From assembly GCA_949361645.1 (NCBI GenBank), contig OX442417.1, forward strand, positions 16,153,427 to 16,217,426: DNA of 64,000 nucleotides, given 5' to 3'. The position numbers and the translations under genes were made by a program. Position 1 is the stretch's first letter; each line of letters opens with the position of its first letter. This DNA comes from Spongilla lacustris. Its lineage: Eukaryota; Porifera; Demospongiae; Spongillida; Spongillidae. The notes under the pieces were generated by a model. The model was not told the DNA's origin, did no database searches, and worked only from the letters and a program-made list of their open reading frames with translations. Positions 51,103 to 61,850 of the stretch are shown here, one piece after another.

Positions 51103-52352
51103 ATCTTGGTGTGTTAATGAACTTTACCTTTACTGAGTGAGTATTTATATACAATGAGTTGCACAACTGAACTACTACAATTAAGCAGACACATCAGGGC
51201 CAATTGCAGATCACCTACTGTGTGGCCTTGATAGAAAACGCCAAAAGGTTTTGGTTGGTCTACCATCAGAGTACATAGGCATGTAGTCTTCTACAATGAG
51301 TAAGGAGTCCCAAAGCCCCTTCTAATAGGTCCTATTACATGTAATATAATAGATCGATACGAGAGCATCAGTGATTATATTCACCTACCACTCAATCCCG
51401 TCAATGAAGTCAAGAGACTAGTTACATACATGTATGTACTACAGCGATTACGAAGGAGATGGTGGTGAACTTCATTACAAACTTAGAAAACAACGTCCGG
51501 ACCTAAAATTTCAGGGCGGACCGTATTTTTCGAAATTATCGGTCCGGGCGGACCAAAATTTTCAGCGAAAATTTCCGTCCGGGACCAAATTTTTCAGGAC
51601 CAAAATTCCAGTGACATACCTTAATGTTTTGACCCTGAAAATTCAATGTCAGATAGGAATTCCGACATTTTTAGTGATCCAAACCCAAAAGTTATGATCT
51701 AAGTTATAAAAAATGATGCTTCTGTAGATCCTGGTGTATAGTACAATTTTATGTTACGGTCCAAAGATGTTCAGTAACTGGCGCATCGTAGAAGGTACCC
51801 TGCGCTTTGTCAAATCTTTATGAAACTTCGTAGAAAGATAGAAGGATGAATTATCAAGAGGGGAGAGTACTTACCGTGGAGGGGACGCAGCATTTTGGAG
51901 TCGAAAATCGTAGCCAGAAAACTATATTCGATTTGAACAACACTTAATAAATACGGTGCGTGTTTTAAAACTTAAAAACTAGTCTGGTCTATTGCTCACG
52001 CATTCGGCAGTCGTTCTGAATGCATAGTAAGCCACAATGAAGCACAACAAAGCTACCAGATCGTTTTTACCAAATGGTGTCAATAAATATTTTTAAAATT
52101 GCAAACAGAAAAATTTTCTTCTGACGTCTAGGATTTTACGGTCTAAAATCAAGGATTCCGCAGTGCCTATTAGCGGTGGTCTGAGGTGATCGCTAGGAAC
52201 ACAAAACCCTAGCCTAATATCACTATGAATAGGGCATATTCTCCCATTATTTACTTTACCCTTATATCAACCCTGTGGTATGGGGACACTGTATACTGTA
52301 AGTGATAAACGCTTACGTCATGGTGGGTCTGGGTACGAGACTACATCAGTAT

Positions 52353-53235
52353 ACTGTTGACCCTTGTGTATCCACGTGACTGAGAGGTCACACGCATACC
52401 TTGTACACGTATACAAATGTCATGTAGATCTATACATACACGTTAGTGTGGCATCATAAAAATCTTTCTATTCTTTACATTGATGTATGACTCTACAACT
52501 TATTTTTAAAAAGTAGCGCTAGGGCTATCCTATGTAAACTATAGCAGTAGAGGTCAGAATTCATTGTGTACTTGGGAAAACTGTGCCCTGTCATCAATAA
52601 AAAAAGGTCTGCCCAAGTCAATGAACAGTTTTAACATGGCTTCTGTTTATCAAGTACCATACATGATTTTGTGAGTAATTGTAATTTCATTGCATACATG
52701 TGTTCATTTCAGTCTGTACCTTTTAGCTTCTCCCTGTATGTATGAACCAAAAAAACCATACTGAGGGAATATAAAGGCCGCTTCAAAAGGCTATTGTAAG
52801 GAATAGCATACTGTCAAATGGGCTAAATGATGCCTTTTGCAATCCCACCCATGGTTATGAAGTTAGTGCAGGTGCATTGCTTAACAAGGCACTGAGCATG
52901 CATATAAAAAAAGAGGTGAATTTCTACATGATATTCGTGCTATTGATGCAATCAAAATTACAGAACCTTTCTTTTGTGATGCTTCTTATACAGGCAAATA
53001 GGAAAGCTTGGTACTCTTAATGGTAGGTGTGTGTCCCCTTACCCGCCCTTACCTACTACTACCCCTACCCCTCCCAATACCTACCACTACCCCTACTACT
53101 ACCCCTACTCCTCCCCTTACCTACTACCATGGGCACCCCCAGCAGAAGGGTGGGATCAGGATAGAGAAAGGGGGGGCCATTTGACAGCCAAATATTACTA
53201 TAGGGGTGTTGTCCGCTTTCAGCCGATTCAGCCAA

Positions 53236-53268
<33 letters not shown>

Positions 53269-53389
53269 GCACATGTTGCTAGTAATACTGAATATACTTT
53301 AATGTTTTATTAGAAGTGGGGGAACCCCTATTCCTCCCCTTACCTACTACTACCCCTACTCCTCCCCTTACCTACTATTCCCCTGGTGC
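52353..53389. other. Low-complexity DNA with poly-G tract; no gene
   Basis: Positions 53040-53130 and 53325-53385 are 'ctactacccctactcctcc'-type repeats. Between them lie 'gtccgctttcagccgattca' (related to 62618-62642) and a run of about 32 G bases at 53236-53267. The rest is unique AT-rich DNA. Confidence 0.55.
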
Positions 53390-55695
53390 ATGGAGTGGGG
53401 TGACCTCAATGGTCACGTATGTGATGATGACAACCGGCTGCAGGTGTCTCAGGCTGTGTCCTTGGCACAAGATGGTTTGTTTGGTAAAGCATGTAATGTA
53501 TTGGTTTCCCAAGGTATTGCTCCTAACTGTGAGGAAACTTGGATCCTTCTGGTGTCCAAGCATCCTAAAAATGATTGTCCATCTGTTCCTGTTTTACCTC
53601 AGAGTGATGTCTCCTTACCTACCAGCTTAAATCTTATGGCAATATTGCATTCCGTTCCCAAGCTGTCTGCCGCTGGCCCCTCTGGTCTTCGCATTCAGCA
53701 TTTAATTGATGCAGCAGACTTTGCAAACACCTATCCTCCAGTTGTTGAGGAAAGTCATTAATATCCTAGCTAGTGGAAAGGCTCCCTGGTGGCAATTTAA
53801 CAGCCTTACAGAAATCTAAACCGGATTGCCCCTTAGATGTTCGTCCAATCGCTGTGGGAGAGGCTCTTCGCCGCTTAGTAGGGAAGTGTCTGTGTTCCAT
53901 GTTGAAAGATAAAGCTGCTGAGTTCTTTGATTCACTCCAGCGGGTTGTTGCTTGTGCAGCTGGTGCTGAGAAAATTGCTCACGGTCTTAGGGACTGCATC
54001 GATGAGAATTGGCAAGTTGAAGGCTTCACGATACTGAAGATAGACTTGGTGAATGCCTTTAATTTAGTATGCCGTCAAGCTCTGCTGTCTGAATGCAGCA
54101 CACACTTCCCAGAGCTACTCCCATGGGTTAGTTGGTGTTATTGCCGGCACCCTGTTCTATGGCACACTTTGGGCAATTTAACATCTCAATCTGGTGTACA
54201 GCAAGGAGACTCATTAGGGCCCTTGCTTTTCTCCCTAGTTCTTAATGTTGTAATCAAAGTGATCGCTACTCATCCTGAATGCTGCAATCTGTGCTATCAT
54301 GTGTGGTACCTTGATGACGGTGTTCTTGCGGGCCCAAGATCACATGTTAGGAAAGCACTCAGCTTGCTCATTGAGCTTGGTTCCCCCCTTGGCCTTCATG
54401 TGAACATCAAGAAGTGTGAGGCTTTTAGCAGTGGGTGTTTGACTCATTTTCCAATGGAGATGAAACAGTCTAGCAAACCCAATCTTAAGATCTTGGGAAT
54501 ACCTATTGGTGACTCTGTCTTTTTTAGGGCTGTCTTGGATGGGAAAAGGTCTGAAGCAGGTGTTCTACTTAAGAGACTGGATGATGTTGGTCAAGTCGAC
54601 CCCCAAGTGGCTACTGTACTCCTCCGGCTTTGTGGTGGTTACTGTAAGCTTGTCCATCTTGCTTGTGCAGTCCCCCCTTCTTTCTCTCAGTCTGTTCTGC
54701 AGTTATTTGATCAAGATGTTCAAAAATGTTTCACTTCTTGCACAGGTGTGCATCCTTCCATTGCTGCATGGAAGCAGGCCCAGCTGAGCCTCAACCGAGG
54801 AGGCCTTGGGCTACGTTCCCTGTCTCATCATGCACCAGCAGTCTTTATTGCATCATTATGTTTCTCTGGCCTGGGTTCAAATTCTCATGTGCACCTCCTC
54901 CAGTCCTTGGAGATATTTAATTCTTCAGTTCATCAGTCAGACAACATGCAGATCGGATCGGTACTGGAAAAGTTACCATCTCAGAAGACTCTTTCCAGTA
55001 TCTTGGACGATAATTTATTCAGAGTTCTCCAGGGTTCTCTGTCGATTGCTGACAGAGTTTGACTTTTACCAATATCCTCCCCACATGCTTCCTCATGGCT
55101 GATGGTTATTCCATCTGAAGGTCAAGGCTTACATTTAGACCCTCCAGTATTTCAGATAGCACTGAAGTGGTGGTTAGGGCTCGACACAACTGAGGGTTCT
55201 GTTTGCGCACTCTGCCCAGATAAAATGTTGGATCCCCTAGGGCATCATGCCACTACTTGTAAGCGGGGTGGGGATGTGGTATTCCGCCACAACAGGTTGA
55301 GGGACATATTGGCAGAAACATGTAGGCGAGCCCACTTTAGTGCACAAGTAGAAGCTGGCTGTAACCTTACACCAGATCACAGCCACTCTTGTCCTGCAGA
55401 TGTCCTCAGTTCCAACTGGGCTCTGGGGAAAACGGCAGCCTGCGACATATCAGTTACCTCTCCGCTGAACTCAAACATTATGTCTGAAGCGGGAGTAACT
55501 GCTGGAGCAGCTGCGCAAGCCACTGAGCTCAGAAAGTATGAGGCCAACGATGTGAAGTGCAGCGAGTTAGGTTGGTTATGTATCCCTCTTGTGGTTGAGT
55601 CGTATGGCGCATGGGGGAATGAGGCTATGGAGTCATTTTCGAGTCTAGCCTCTCGCCTAGCCATAACATTATCAAGGCCCAACCCCTCAATCTGA
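53390..55695 (+). pseudogene. Non-LTR-type retrotransposon: reverse transcriptase plus nuclease-like C-terminus, frameshifted
   Basis: The reading runs across three frames. The first (53390-53761) ends LSAAGPSGLRIQHLIDAAD and is followed by a frameshift. The second (53773-55062) holds the reverse transcriptase: DVRPIAVGEALRRLVGK, SGVQQGDSLGPLLFS and the active site WYLDDGVLAG. Another shift near 55063-55100 leads to the C-terminus (55102-55695). That part has a CX2CX9HX4C knuckle (CALCPDKMLDPLGHHATTC) and a PAD...CDIS pattern that could be a restriction-like endonuclease core. RT plus C-terminal CCHC and nuclease is the layout of R2/RLE-type elements. No APE endonuclease is seen upstream. A second copy starts at 63230. 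The frameshifts make this copy inactive. Confidence 0.8.
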
Positions 55696-56583
55696 ACCTA
55701 GTAAGGGCTAATGTGAGGGCTATAATGTCCAGATATTGCCCTCAAGATTGTTTCTAATGTGTTATTTAGTTTTGGTCATGTTCTCGTGTATTTTGTATGT
55801 CCTAAATTGTATCTTGTATCAATTTCACACACATAAAAAACTAAACCAAATTCACTGATACACTACTGCCAGAGTATGAAATATATCTACATGGATACTG
55901 TTTATAAGTTGAGTTGACACAGATTACTTTAATTTACAGAACACTGTAATAAATGAAGAGATGGTGGACACACCCTTTGCTGTCATATCACGAGAGCCAG
56001 AGAGAGTAAAAGTTTCACTGGTATCAGTACTAATACTGAGTATAACATTGTTTATGTACTGAACAATATGTATCATCCATGGCTGAGTTATTTCTGGTTA
56101 TGACATGTAGATATACATGATTATTACCCGGTATCATAATTGCAACGTCGGAGGCTCTTATTTAATGGTCCTTTTTGCATTTTAAAATGCAAAGTACTCT
56201 CTTTCCATTATTGGGTTATATAAGATTATGGGTGATGAAATGCCTGTTGCTAAGTGAATATATTTAGATGTAGCGTGTGTTGTGTTTCTCGTTAGAAAAT
56301 ACTCAGGATGTCCAAAGAATAGAATATTGCAGGGAAATCACAGCGATACAAAGTAATACAGCCTATGTCAAACTACAGTAGAGCACGAAGAGAATGCACA
56401 CTGACGTCTATTCCTGAATCATGCACACAGTGAAATGCTTAAATAGCCAATAGAAAGTTCTAGAACATGCATGCCCAACACATGTATAATTAACACCTAA
56501 AAGCAAGCCAGGTCGTGCCAGAGCATGCTCCTTAACAGCGTGACTGTTGAAAGCATCCAATTATGAATAAAAAGCAATGAAAC
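55696..56583. other. No gene recognised
   Basis: Positions up to about 55760 may be retrotransposon 3' end. The remainder is AT-rich unique DNA with no supported frame. Confidence 0.5.
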
Positions 56584-56874
56584 TAGTAAATAAAAACATT
56601 TTCGATGAGAAAGTTGGTGGTATATAGGATTTGAAGGCGATAGTGGTGTAAAAAGCAGGGAAACAAGGGTTGAATGATAAGGAAAAACGAAATAGTCCTA
56701 TATTTAGCACATGTACGAACAATGTATTGTCCTACAATGTGTGCCGGGCTAAATATAGGACTATTTCGTTTTTCCTTATCATTCAACCCTTGTTTCCCTG
56801 CTTTTTACACCACTATCGCTTTCAAATCCCAATTTTCTCATCGAGCTAGTCAAGAATGTTTTTATTTACTTGTA
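56584..56874. mobile_element. Foldback element with about 125-bp arms, copy 1
   Basis: Arms 56584-56708 and 56747-56874 are near-perfect inverted repeats ('gtgtaaaaagcagggaaaca' against its reverse complement) with a loop of about 38 bp. The outer part is related to the foldback at 62866-63169 ('aaaaagca.ggaaacaagg'), but the inner arm sequence is different. Non-coding. Confidence 0.8.
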
Positions 56875-58380
56875 TAAGAGAAAAAAGACAGACGATGTCG
56901 TCGTGTGGCAATGACCCTCCTGTACTTGTACCAGGTACTCTAGGTCTGTGAATGAACAAGCTTTTCAGTAGCACTGACCAATGTGACCATGCATGCACTA
57001 TCCGCTTGAAGCTTGAAACAGTTAGCAGTAGTAGAGAGTAATGAGGCTAGCTGCATACCTCCTGCATAGAGGCTCTAAAATGTAAGCCATTCGGACTTCG
57101 CGCTGATGCTTTTAAAGGCCTTGTTCTTACCGTAATATACGTATATAGGCTTATACGGTATACCTCTTGCTCCGTCCGCTTAATTCCCTCCATTCCCTGA
57201 ACAACACCTTGGAGTTCCTAGCTTCGGAAATCGGAACAGCCTTCTGTATACCTCTGCTTTGCTATAACTTTGTCTGCAATGCAAAGTAACAACAGAAAAC
57301 TCCATCGTTAAACAGGGGCCGCTAGCGACGCGGTTACATAGAAAGTCGACCTTTGTGTTATCCACACCGCGTAGAGATCTAAGCAGGTTTATTAGCGCAG
57401 TACAAATCTGTATGTATTGGCATTCAGTTTAATCCATAAAAAGTCATAGGTACTCGTAGAAAATGCTACAAGTTGGCTCTGTAACTTAATGAAGTCGCCG
57501 GCACAATTATTTTTGAAGTGACAAGACGTTTTCCATCCGGATCCCAATCCTCTAACGGGTATCCCGGACCAAAAAAATTGTGCCGGCGACTTCATTAAGT
57601 CACATGCAGAGCTTTGAACGGTAAATAGACCGTTGTCCAAAAATAGATCAATGCTAGTTCGCGTTGATGTATGGTAGCGGAAGTGGATGGTTGCTTGGTC
57701 GCGGAATGGGATCTGTGATTGATCGCGGAATCGGACCGTTGCTATTTCAATATCGCGTGTCGTATTACGTATACAATGTTTGGTCGCGCGACCTACAGGG
57801 CCACCGTAAAGGCTTTCCACACTGCAACAACGTCTTTGGCTTCTGCATTATTGAGCGCACGTCGGTCATCTGATTTAACATCGATAACACAGCCGAACCA
57901 TGCTCTATCAGTATGGATATGGCAGTATGGGCTTGCAATGATATCCATCTCACGTGACATCTTACCACGTAACCTAGCACTAAATATAACAATGATTTCA
58001 CAACAGCAACAATATTGCATAAAAGTTCTGCACAAATCTTGGTGTAGGCTTGTCACCCTACCACCCGACAAAACGCGGTGGTAGGGCCCGCCCGACTACC
58101 CAGACTACTCTTCCCCCGTCATGTTGTTTTTGAATAAGTATATTGGCCATTATTGGGTCACCTTATACATCAGTGTAAACCATTAATGGCCTATATGAAA
58201 AAAAAAAGCATGCAAAGTTGCAACGGGCATCTAAATGCCTCCAGGGACGGTGTACTCCATGACACACTAACCTGGTACGTGGGGCCTCTGCTCGGCGTTC
58301 GGCGGTTTCTGGACTTTGTCTCCTACGTTTTTCAAAAGGTGCCAATTGTTTACAGCATTTATAATAATACAGAAACTCAC
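56875..58380. other. Hairpins; no gene recognised
   Basis: A 117-bp hairpin lies at 57484-57600: arms 'acttaatgaagtcgccggca' and its reverse complement, about 31 bp each. At 57660-57760 'gatcgcggaa' and 'ggtcgcggaat' recur. At 58051-58100 is a hairpin ('ccctaccacccgac', 'ggtggtaggg...cccgccc') related to 43587-43657. No coding frame supported, except that the next exon of the CARD gene may lie near 58265-58320 on the minus strand. Confidence 0.5.
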
Positions 58381-58657
58381 GTAATTGTTTCACAAGTGGA
58401 GTGTATTTTGACTCGTTGCTAAGTGTGTCGAGAAATTTATTGAAATTGGCAGGATCGATCACTATCGATCTCCTGACAGCATCCAGGAGTGCAGCCGCCT
58501 TTCCCCCTGCTGTACCTGCTGCTTGTACCTCATCGCGCTCGCTGTTTGATATAATGTGATATGAAAAGCACCCTCCTATTACATCAGCCGTTGTTAAGCT
58601 GCTTCTCATCCGATCGTACAAGCTGTCGAACGCTTCCAGTTCGTTATTCGTACTCAT
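58381..58657 (-). CDS. CARD-like (death-fold) first exon
   Basis: The frame starts at ATG 58657 and reads MSTNNELEAFDSLYDRMRSS, then SERDEVQAAGTAGGKAAALL and DPANFNKFLDTLSN...PLVKQL, ending at a GTGAGT donor (58380). The 92 codons have the length, the six-helix hydrophobic pattern and the 'LLD.....FxxFLxxL' C-terminal block of CARD domains. These join signalling partners in apoptosis or innate immunity. I rely on pattern, not a search; a related death-fold class is possible. Only this exon is placed. A short minus-strand exon near 58310-58270 with a GTTAGT donor may follow. It lies between two repeat-rich stretches. Confidence 0.6.
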
Positions 58658-59169
58658 AATTCGTAAGCATGCTGTTACTAGGAGTATAGATCTACATTGC
58701 CGCCCACTTTTGCAGCGGATGTTTTTCGTTCTAAGATGATACAACTTAAGGACATTCAACAACTGTGGTCGACACCATATCGAGAGCCTGTTACTTTAGT
58801 AACTCTCATATAGGATTTCACCCCAATTATGAATATCATTTTAAAAACGGGACCCGCTTCTATCGGGACTCCTATCAATCGGATCGGATCGCTTAGCTAG
58901 TTGCATATCGGTATCGACCAGGAAGTCAAAAACGAGCCGTTTCGTGTTTGTTTGATGTCATACAACCGTCTGGTTCAAGAGAACAAAAGGGATCCTGTTT
59001 TTCCTCGTCCCCCGACGGATTAGCGCCATTTTTCTTCTTCGTAAAGAACACGAGATAGAAACCGTTTCAAAGAACGCAAATAGTGCCAATACGTTCAGAA
59101 TTTTAAGCGGTAGTGCCTATTGGACCTTGAACTGATAACATAAACACATATATTGATAGCTTTACTGGG
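58658..59169. other. No gene recognised up to the gap
   Basis: Positions 58855-59030 are the inverted partner of 44700-44875. Nothing else was seen before the N run. Confidence 0.5.
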
Positions 59170-59369
59170 NNNNNNNNNNNNNNNNNNNNNNNNNNNNNNN
59201 NNNNNNNNNNNNNNNNNNNNNNNNNNNNNNNNNNNNNNNNNNNNNNNNNNNNNNNNNNNNNNNNNNNNNNNNNNNNNNNNNNNNNNNNNNNNNNNNNNNN
59301 NNNNNNNNNNNNNNNNNNNNNNNNNNNNNNNNNNNNNNNNNNNNNNNNNNNNNNNNNNNNNNNNNNNNN
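59170..59369. other. Assembly gap (200 N)
   Basis: A run of exactly 200 N bases, probably a fixed-size placeholder. The order and distance of the flanking pieces are uncertain, so inferences that span it are weak. Confidence 0.99.
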
Positions 59370-59413
59370 TAGAATACAAACGGTTCACAAAATGCCTTGG
59401 ACTTAAGATTCTA

Positions 59414-60300
59414 TCACGTTGTGTTATTCACCATGAAAAGGCCAGATGTTTTATCTTTGCTGGGTGATCTAAATGTCAGCCATATCACATAAGCAAATAA
59501 TTTGTCTTCCATCACAGTTTGATTAATCCCATTGATATTGCATTGCAATGTAAAATATACTTTGAAATAGAATCGAACCACCCCAAAGTAATGATGAATA
59601 TCATTGCTCTCTTTCAATGCAAACATGGATTTGACGACTGATCCTCTGTCTGTTGAATTGTACTCAGAGGAAAATGTTTGTCTATTAACAAAGCAATGCC
59701 CAAACTTATCTATTAGTGGCAATACACTTACATCAGTGCTGTACAACATCCTCAAATGTTCTTCTAATTCTCCTATAAACTCATCACTCACTCTTAGTCT
59801 CAATTGACTAGGATGAAGAAGCTCAAATGGCCAATTCAAAACATCTCCTCTGTCTAACTTTATTTGAAACAGAAATCCATCTTAAGGTGGTTTAAGCAAA
59901 TTTGATATCAAAAGTAAACTATCACTGAATGATGTATCACTTTTACCGGGCTGCCTTTAATTAGTAATCATTGAAACGTCTCCTTTTGTCACAGAACTTA
60001 TACAACCTGTGATGAGAATTGCTGAAGAAATTTGTTCGTGATTTGAAGCTCGATATTTTGATTGTTGTTAGGAATATCGGACAAGAACCCATTTAAGCAT
60101 TCATATGCAAAGCACCAGTATCCATGGGATGGCCCAAAGTCATAAATCACATCAGGTATATGTAAGGCCATATGATTATTAATTGTAACTTCCCACTTCC
60201 CATACATTGTAGCAAACAATTTGTGATGTTCATTTAACAATCTAAAGAGTTTCTCAATTTCTTCACTAGTAAAGGTAGGCTTTATCAATAGTTCAATTAT
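59414..60300 (-). pseudogene. tnp2-type (EnSpm-like) transposase, C-terminal remnant
   Basis: Two minus-strand frames remain. The first (60288-59998) reads EVTINNHMALHIPDVIYDFG then YWCFAYECLNGFL and PNNNQNIELQITNKF. It parallels the block MHMHCHYKDMLLDYGP...YERYNGILG of the intact transposase at 2176-5314. The second (59839-59414) gives the domain beyond it (LRVSDEFIGELEEHLRMLY, later VEDKLFAYV-like). The rest is missing or beyond recognition, and no matching ends were found. It is a different subfamily from the intact element. Confidence 0.75.
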
Positions 60301-60309
60301 TTCACACGG

Positions 60310-60672
60310 CAGTAGACAGTAACTTTCAGTCGAACATTCTATGAAATGCAGTCGTAACTTATCCTGCTCATAGTGATGACTTGCTGGGTTTAATCCAAAT
60401 GCGAAATCAATAGCATTAGAAATGCTATTGCAAATACTCCACAGTCTGATGATTTGAATTTTATGAAATCTTGGTGTGATCTATGAGCTGCTACAGCAAA
60501 ACAAAGCAGCGATTTGCATCATTACATCCATAGGTATTGTGGAGAATTTGCTGTCAAACACATTAACAGAAAGGGATCGGGTGTGCTGAACTGTAATCAT
60601 GATCCAATGGTTCCCTCCTGCATTAATTATTTGAATGAAGGACTCTCTTGTAACAGGAAATGATAAGTTCTG
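60310..60672 (-). pseudogene. ULP1-type (C48) protease fragment
   Basis: A minus-strand frame reads FIQIINAGGNHWIMITVQHT with a candidate catalytic His, then VNVFDSKFSTIPMDVMMQIA with a candidate Asp. A frame change follows, and SSDCGVFAIA with a candidate Cys appears. A further change leads to NAIDFAFGLNPASHHYEQDK. It has at least two frame disruptions and is not functional. It lies directly upstream of the tnp2 remnant in the same orientation. It is distinct from the Ginger protease at 50.4 kb. Whether it belonged to the same element as the tnp2 piece is not known. Confidence 0.65.
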
Positions 60673-60682
60673 CGGCCCTAGC

Positions 60683-61842
60683 TAGGGTGTGTAACCGGTT
60701 ATCAGGTTATTCGGGTTATTCGGATATTCGCAAAAACCTATCCGTTCGAATAGTAATTTAGCATTACTCGGAAAAATCGATTATTGGATTTGTTCTATTC
60801 GAAATAACCGGTTTGTGAATCTCCATTCGGAGGTACTTAGGTATTCGTCGTCCGCATCGACAATTCGCCCATTATTCGAATACCTTTTTATGACGATATC
60901 CGGATACGCGTTTACAATATTACATGTAATTACTTCTAATTGGTTAATTAACGTCACTGTGTTACTATAATTATTATTTATATATACGTGGGGACGAGAT
61001 CGGATGCAGTTTACATGTACGGGCAGTAATTCGAACTAGCCAACAGATCTCCCTCTTCACGAGTCATGACGACGGACAGCTCCAGCTACAAATCAAAGTT
61101 AGTTCGCTTAGTGCATTTCGAAGTACAGTAGCTGGTTTCTTGTATCAATCTCTCTGAGCTGATAGTGATAGACCTATTGCCGCGATCGCAATTATAGGCC
61201 TACTTAGTTACTAGTATTTTCAAAACTCGCGATGGTGAAATGGAGGCTGTATGGCTGGTGGTGCGTAAACTTCATCTGTGGTTCTACTCTTAAGTGCGAT
61301 GTGTAGGTAGACCTCAGCGTGGCCACGCTAACTTAGGTCAGGACACGCCCATCTAGGTATGTGGTTAGGCCAAGCGATTTAGACCTATGTAGGTAGCTGT
61401 GGTTGTGTGCTGAGTGCATCTGGTGTGATGTGGGTAGCTGTGGATACTGGTGTAATGTGGGTAGTTGTAGGAGGGTGTCAGGTGTGATGGAGGTAGCTGT
61501 GGTTGTGTGATAGGGTTAGCTATGGTTGTGTGCCACATTGAGGGCACTGGTGTGATGGGGGTAAGCATGTTTGTGTGCTGAGGGCATCTGGTGTTATGGT
61601 TAAGCTGTACGAGGGTATCTGATGTGATGTGTACATTTAGGTGGCTCAGTGAGCAGAAAACCTGAATAACCTAGGTATTCGGCTGGCAAATTGTCAAAAC
61701 CTATTCGGAAAAATCGATTTTCTTTTTTCAAGTATTCGGAAAAATCGATTTTCAGATCCGCAAAAACCTGAAAAATCGATTAGTGTTTTAAAAGTATTCG
61801 GAAAAATCGATTTTCATTATTCAGGGGAGGTTACACACCCTA
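60683..61842. mobile_element. Non-autonomous hAT-type element with repeated subterminal motif
   Basis: Ends TAGGGTGTGTAACC and GGTTACACACCCTA are perfect 14-bp inverted repeats. The perfect 8-bp target duplication GCCCTAGC lies at 60675-60682 and 61843-61850. 'attcggaaaaatcgatttt' occurs at least three times near the right end, with variants on the left (60720-60790). The middle (61380-61640) is a degenerate minisatellite of 'gtagctgtgg' and 'ggtgtgatg' words. No transposase. Confidence 0.88.
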
Positions 61843-61850
61843 GCCCTAGC

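Larger units (their letters stand above)
47924..51616 (+). mobile_element. Ginger-type DNA transposon, 3.7 kb
   Basis: The left end begins TGTCACGGAAATTTCGGTCC and the right end finishes CCAAAATTCCAGTGACA. The 4-bp target duplication TACC lies at 47920-47923 and 51617-51620. Both ends carry several 'ggtccgg' and 'aaaattttggtcc' repeats. TGT...ACA termini, a 4-bp duplication, a Gypsy-like integrase with GPY/F module, and ULP1 plus PHD domains are the known hallmarks of Ginger1 elements. It sits inside the Mutator-like element. Confidence 0.93.
45850..52343. mobile_element. Long-TIR Mutator-like element carrying nested insertions
   Basis: The left end TAGTCTCGTACCCAGACCCA and the right end are inverted repeats, identical for the first 39 bp. 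They stay alignable with gaps for about 260 bp, including 'gaatatgccctattcatag' and 'aggcactgcggaat'. The perfect 9-bp word CATCAGTAT flanks both sides (45841-45849 and 52344-52352). Long inverted repeats with a 9-bp target duplication are the mark of Mutator-like elements. No MULE transposase was found, so it looks non-autonomous. Without its two inner insertions (46922-47255, 47924-51616) it would be about 2.5 kb. Confidence 0.85.

Noticed and set aside
53031..53282. Pro/Gly-rich plus-strand frame before the retrotransposon
   Set aside because: It translates a 'ctactacccct' repeat and a poly-G run.
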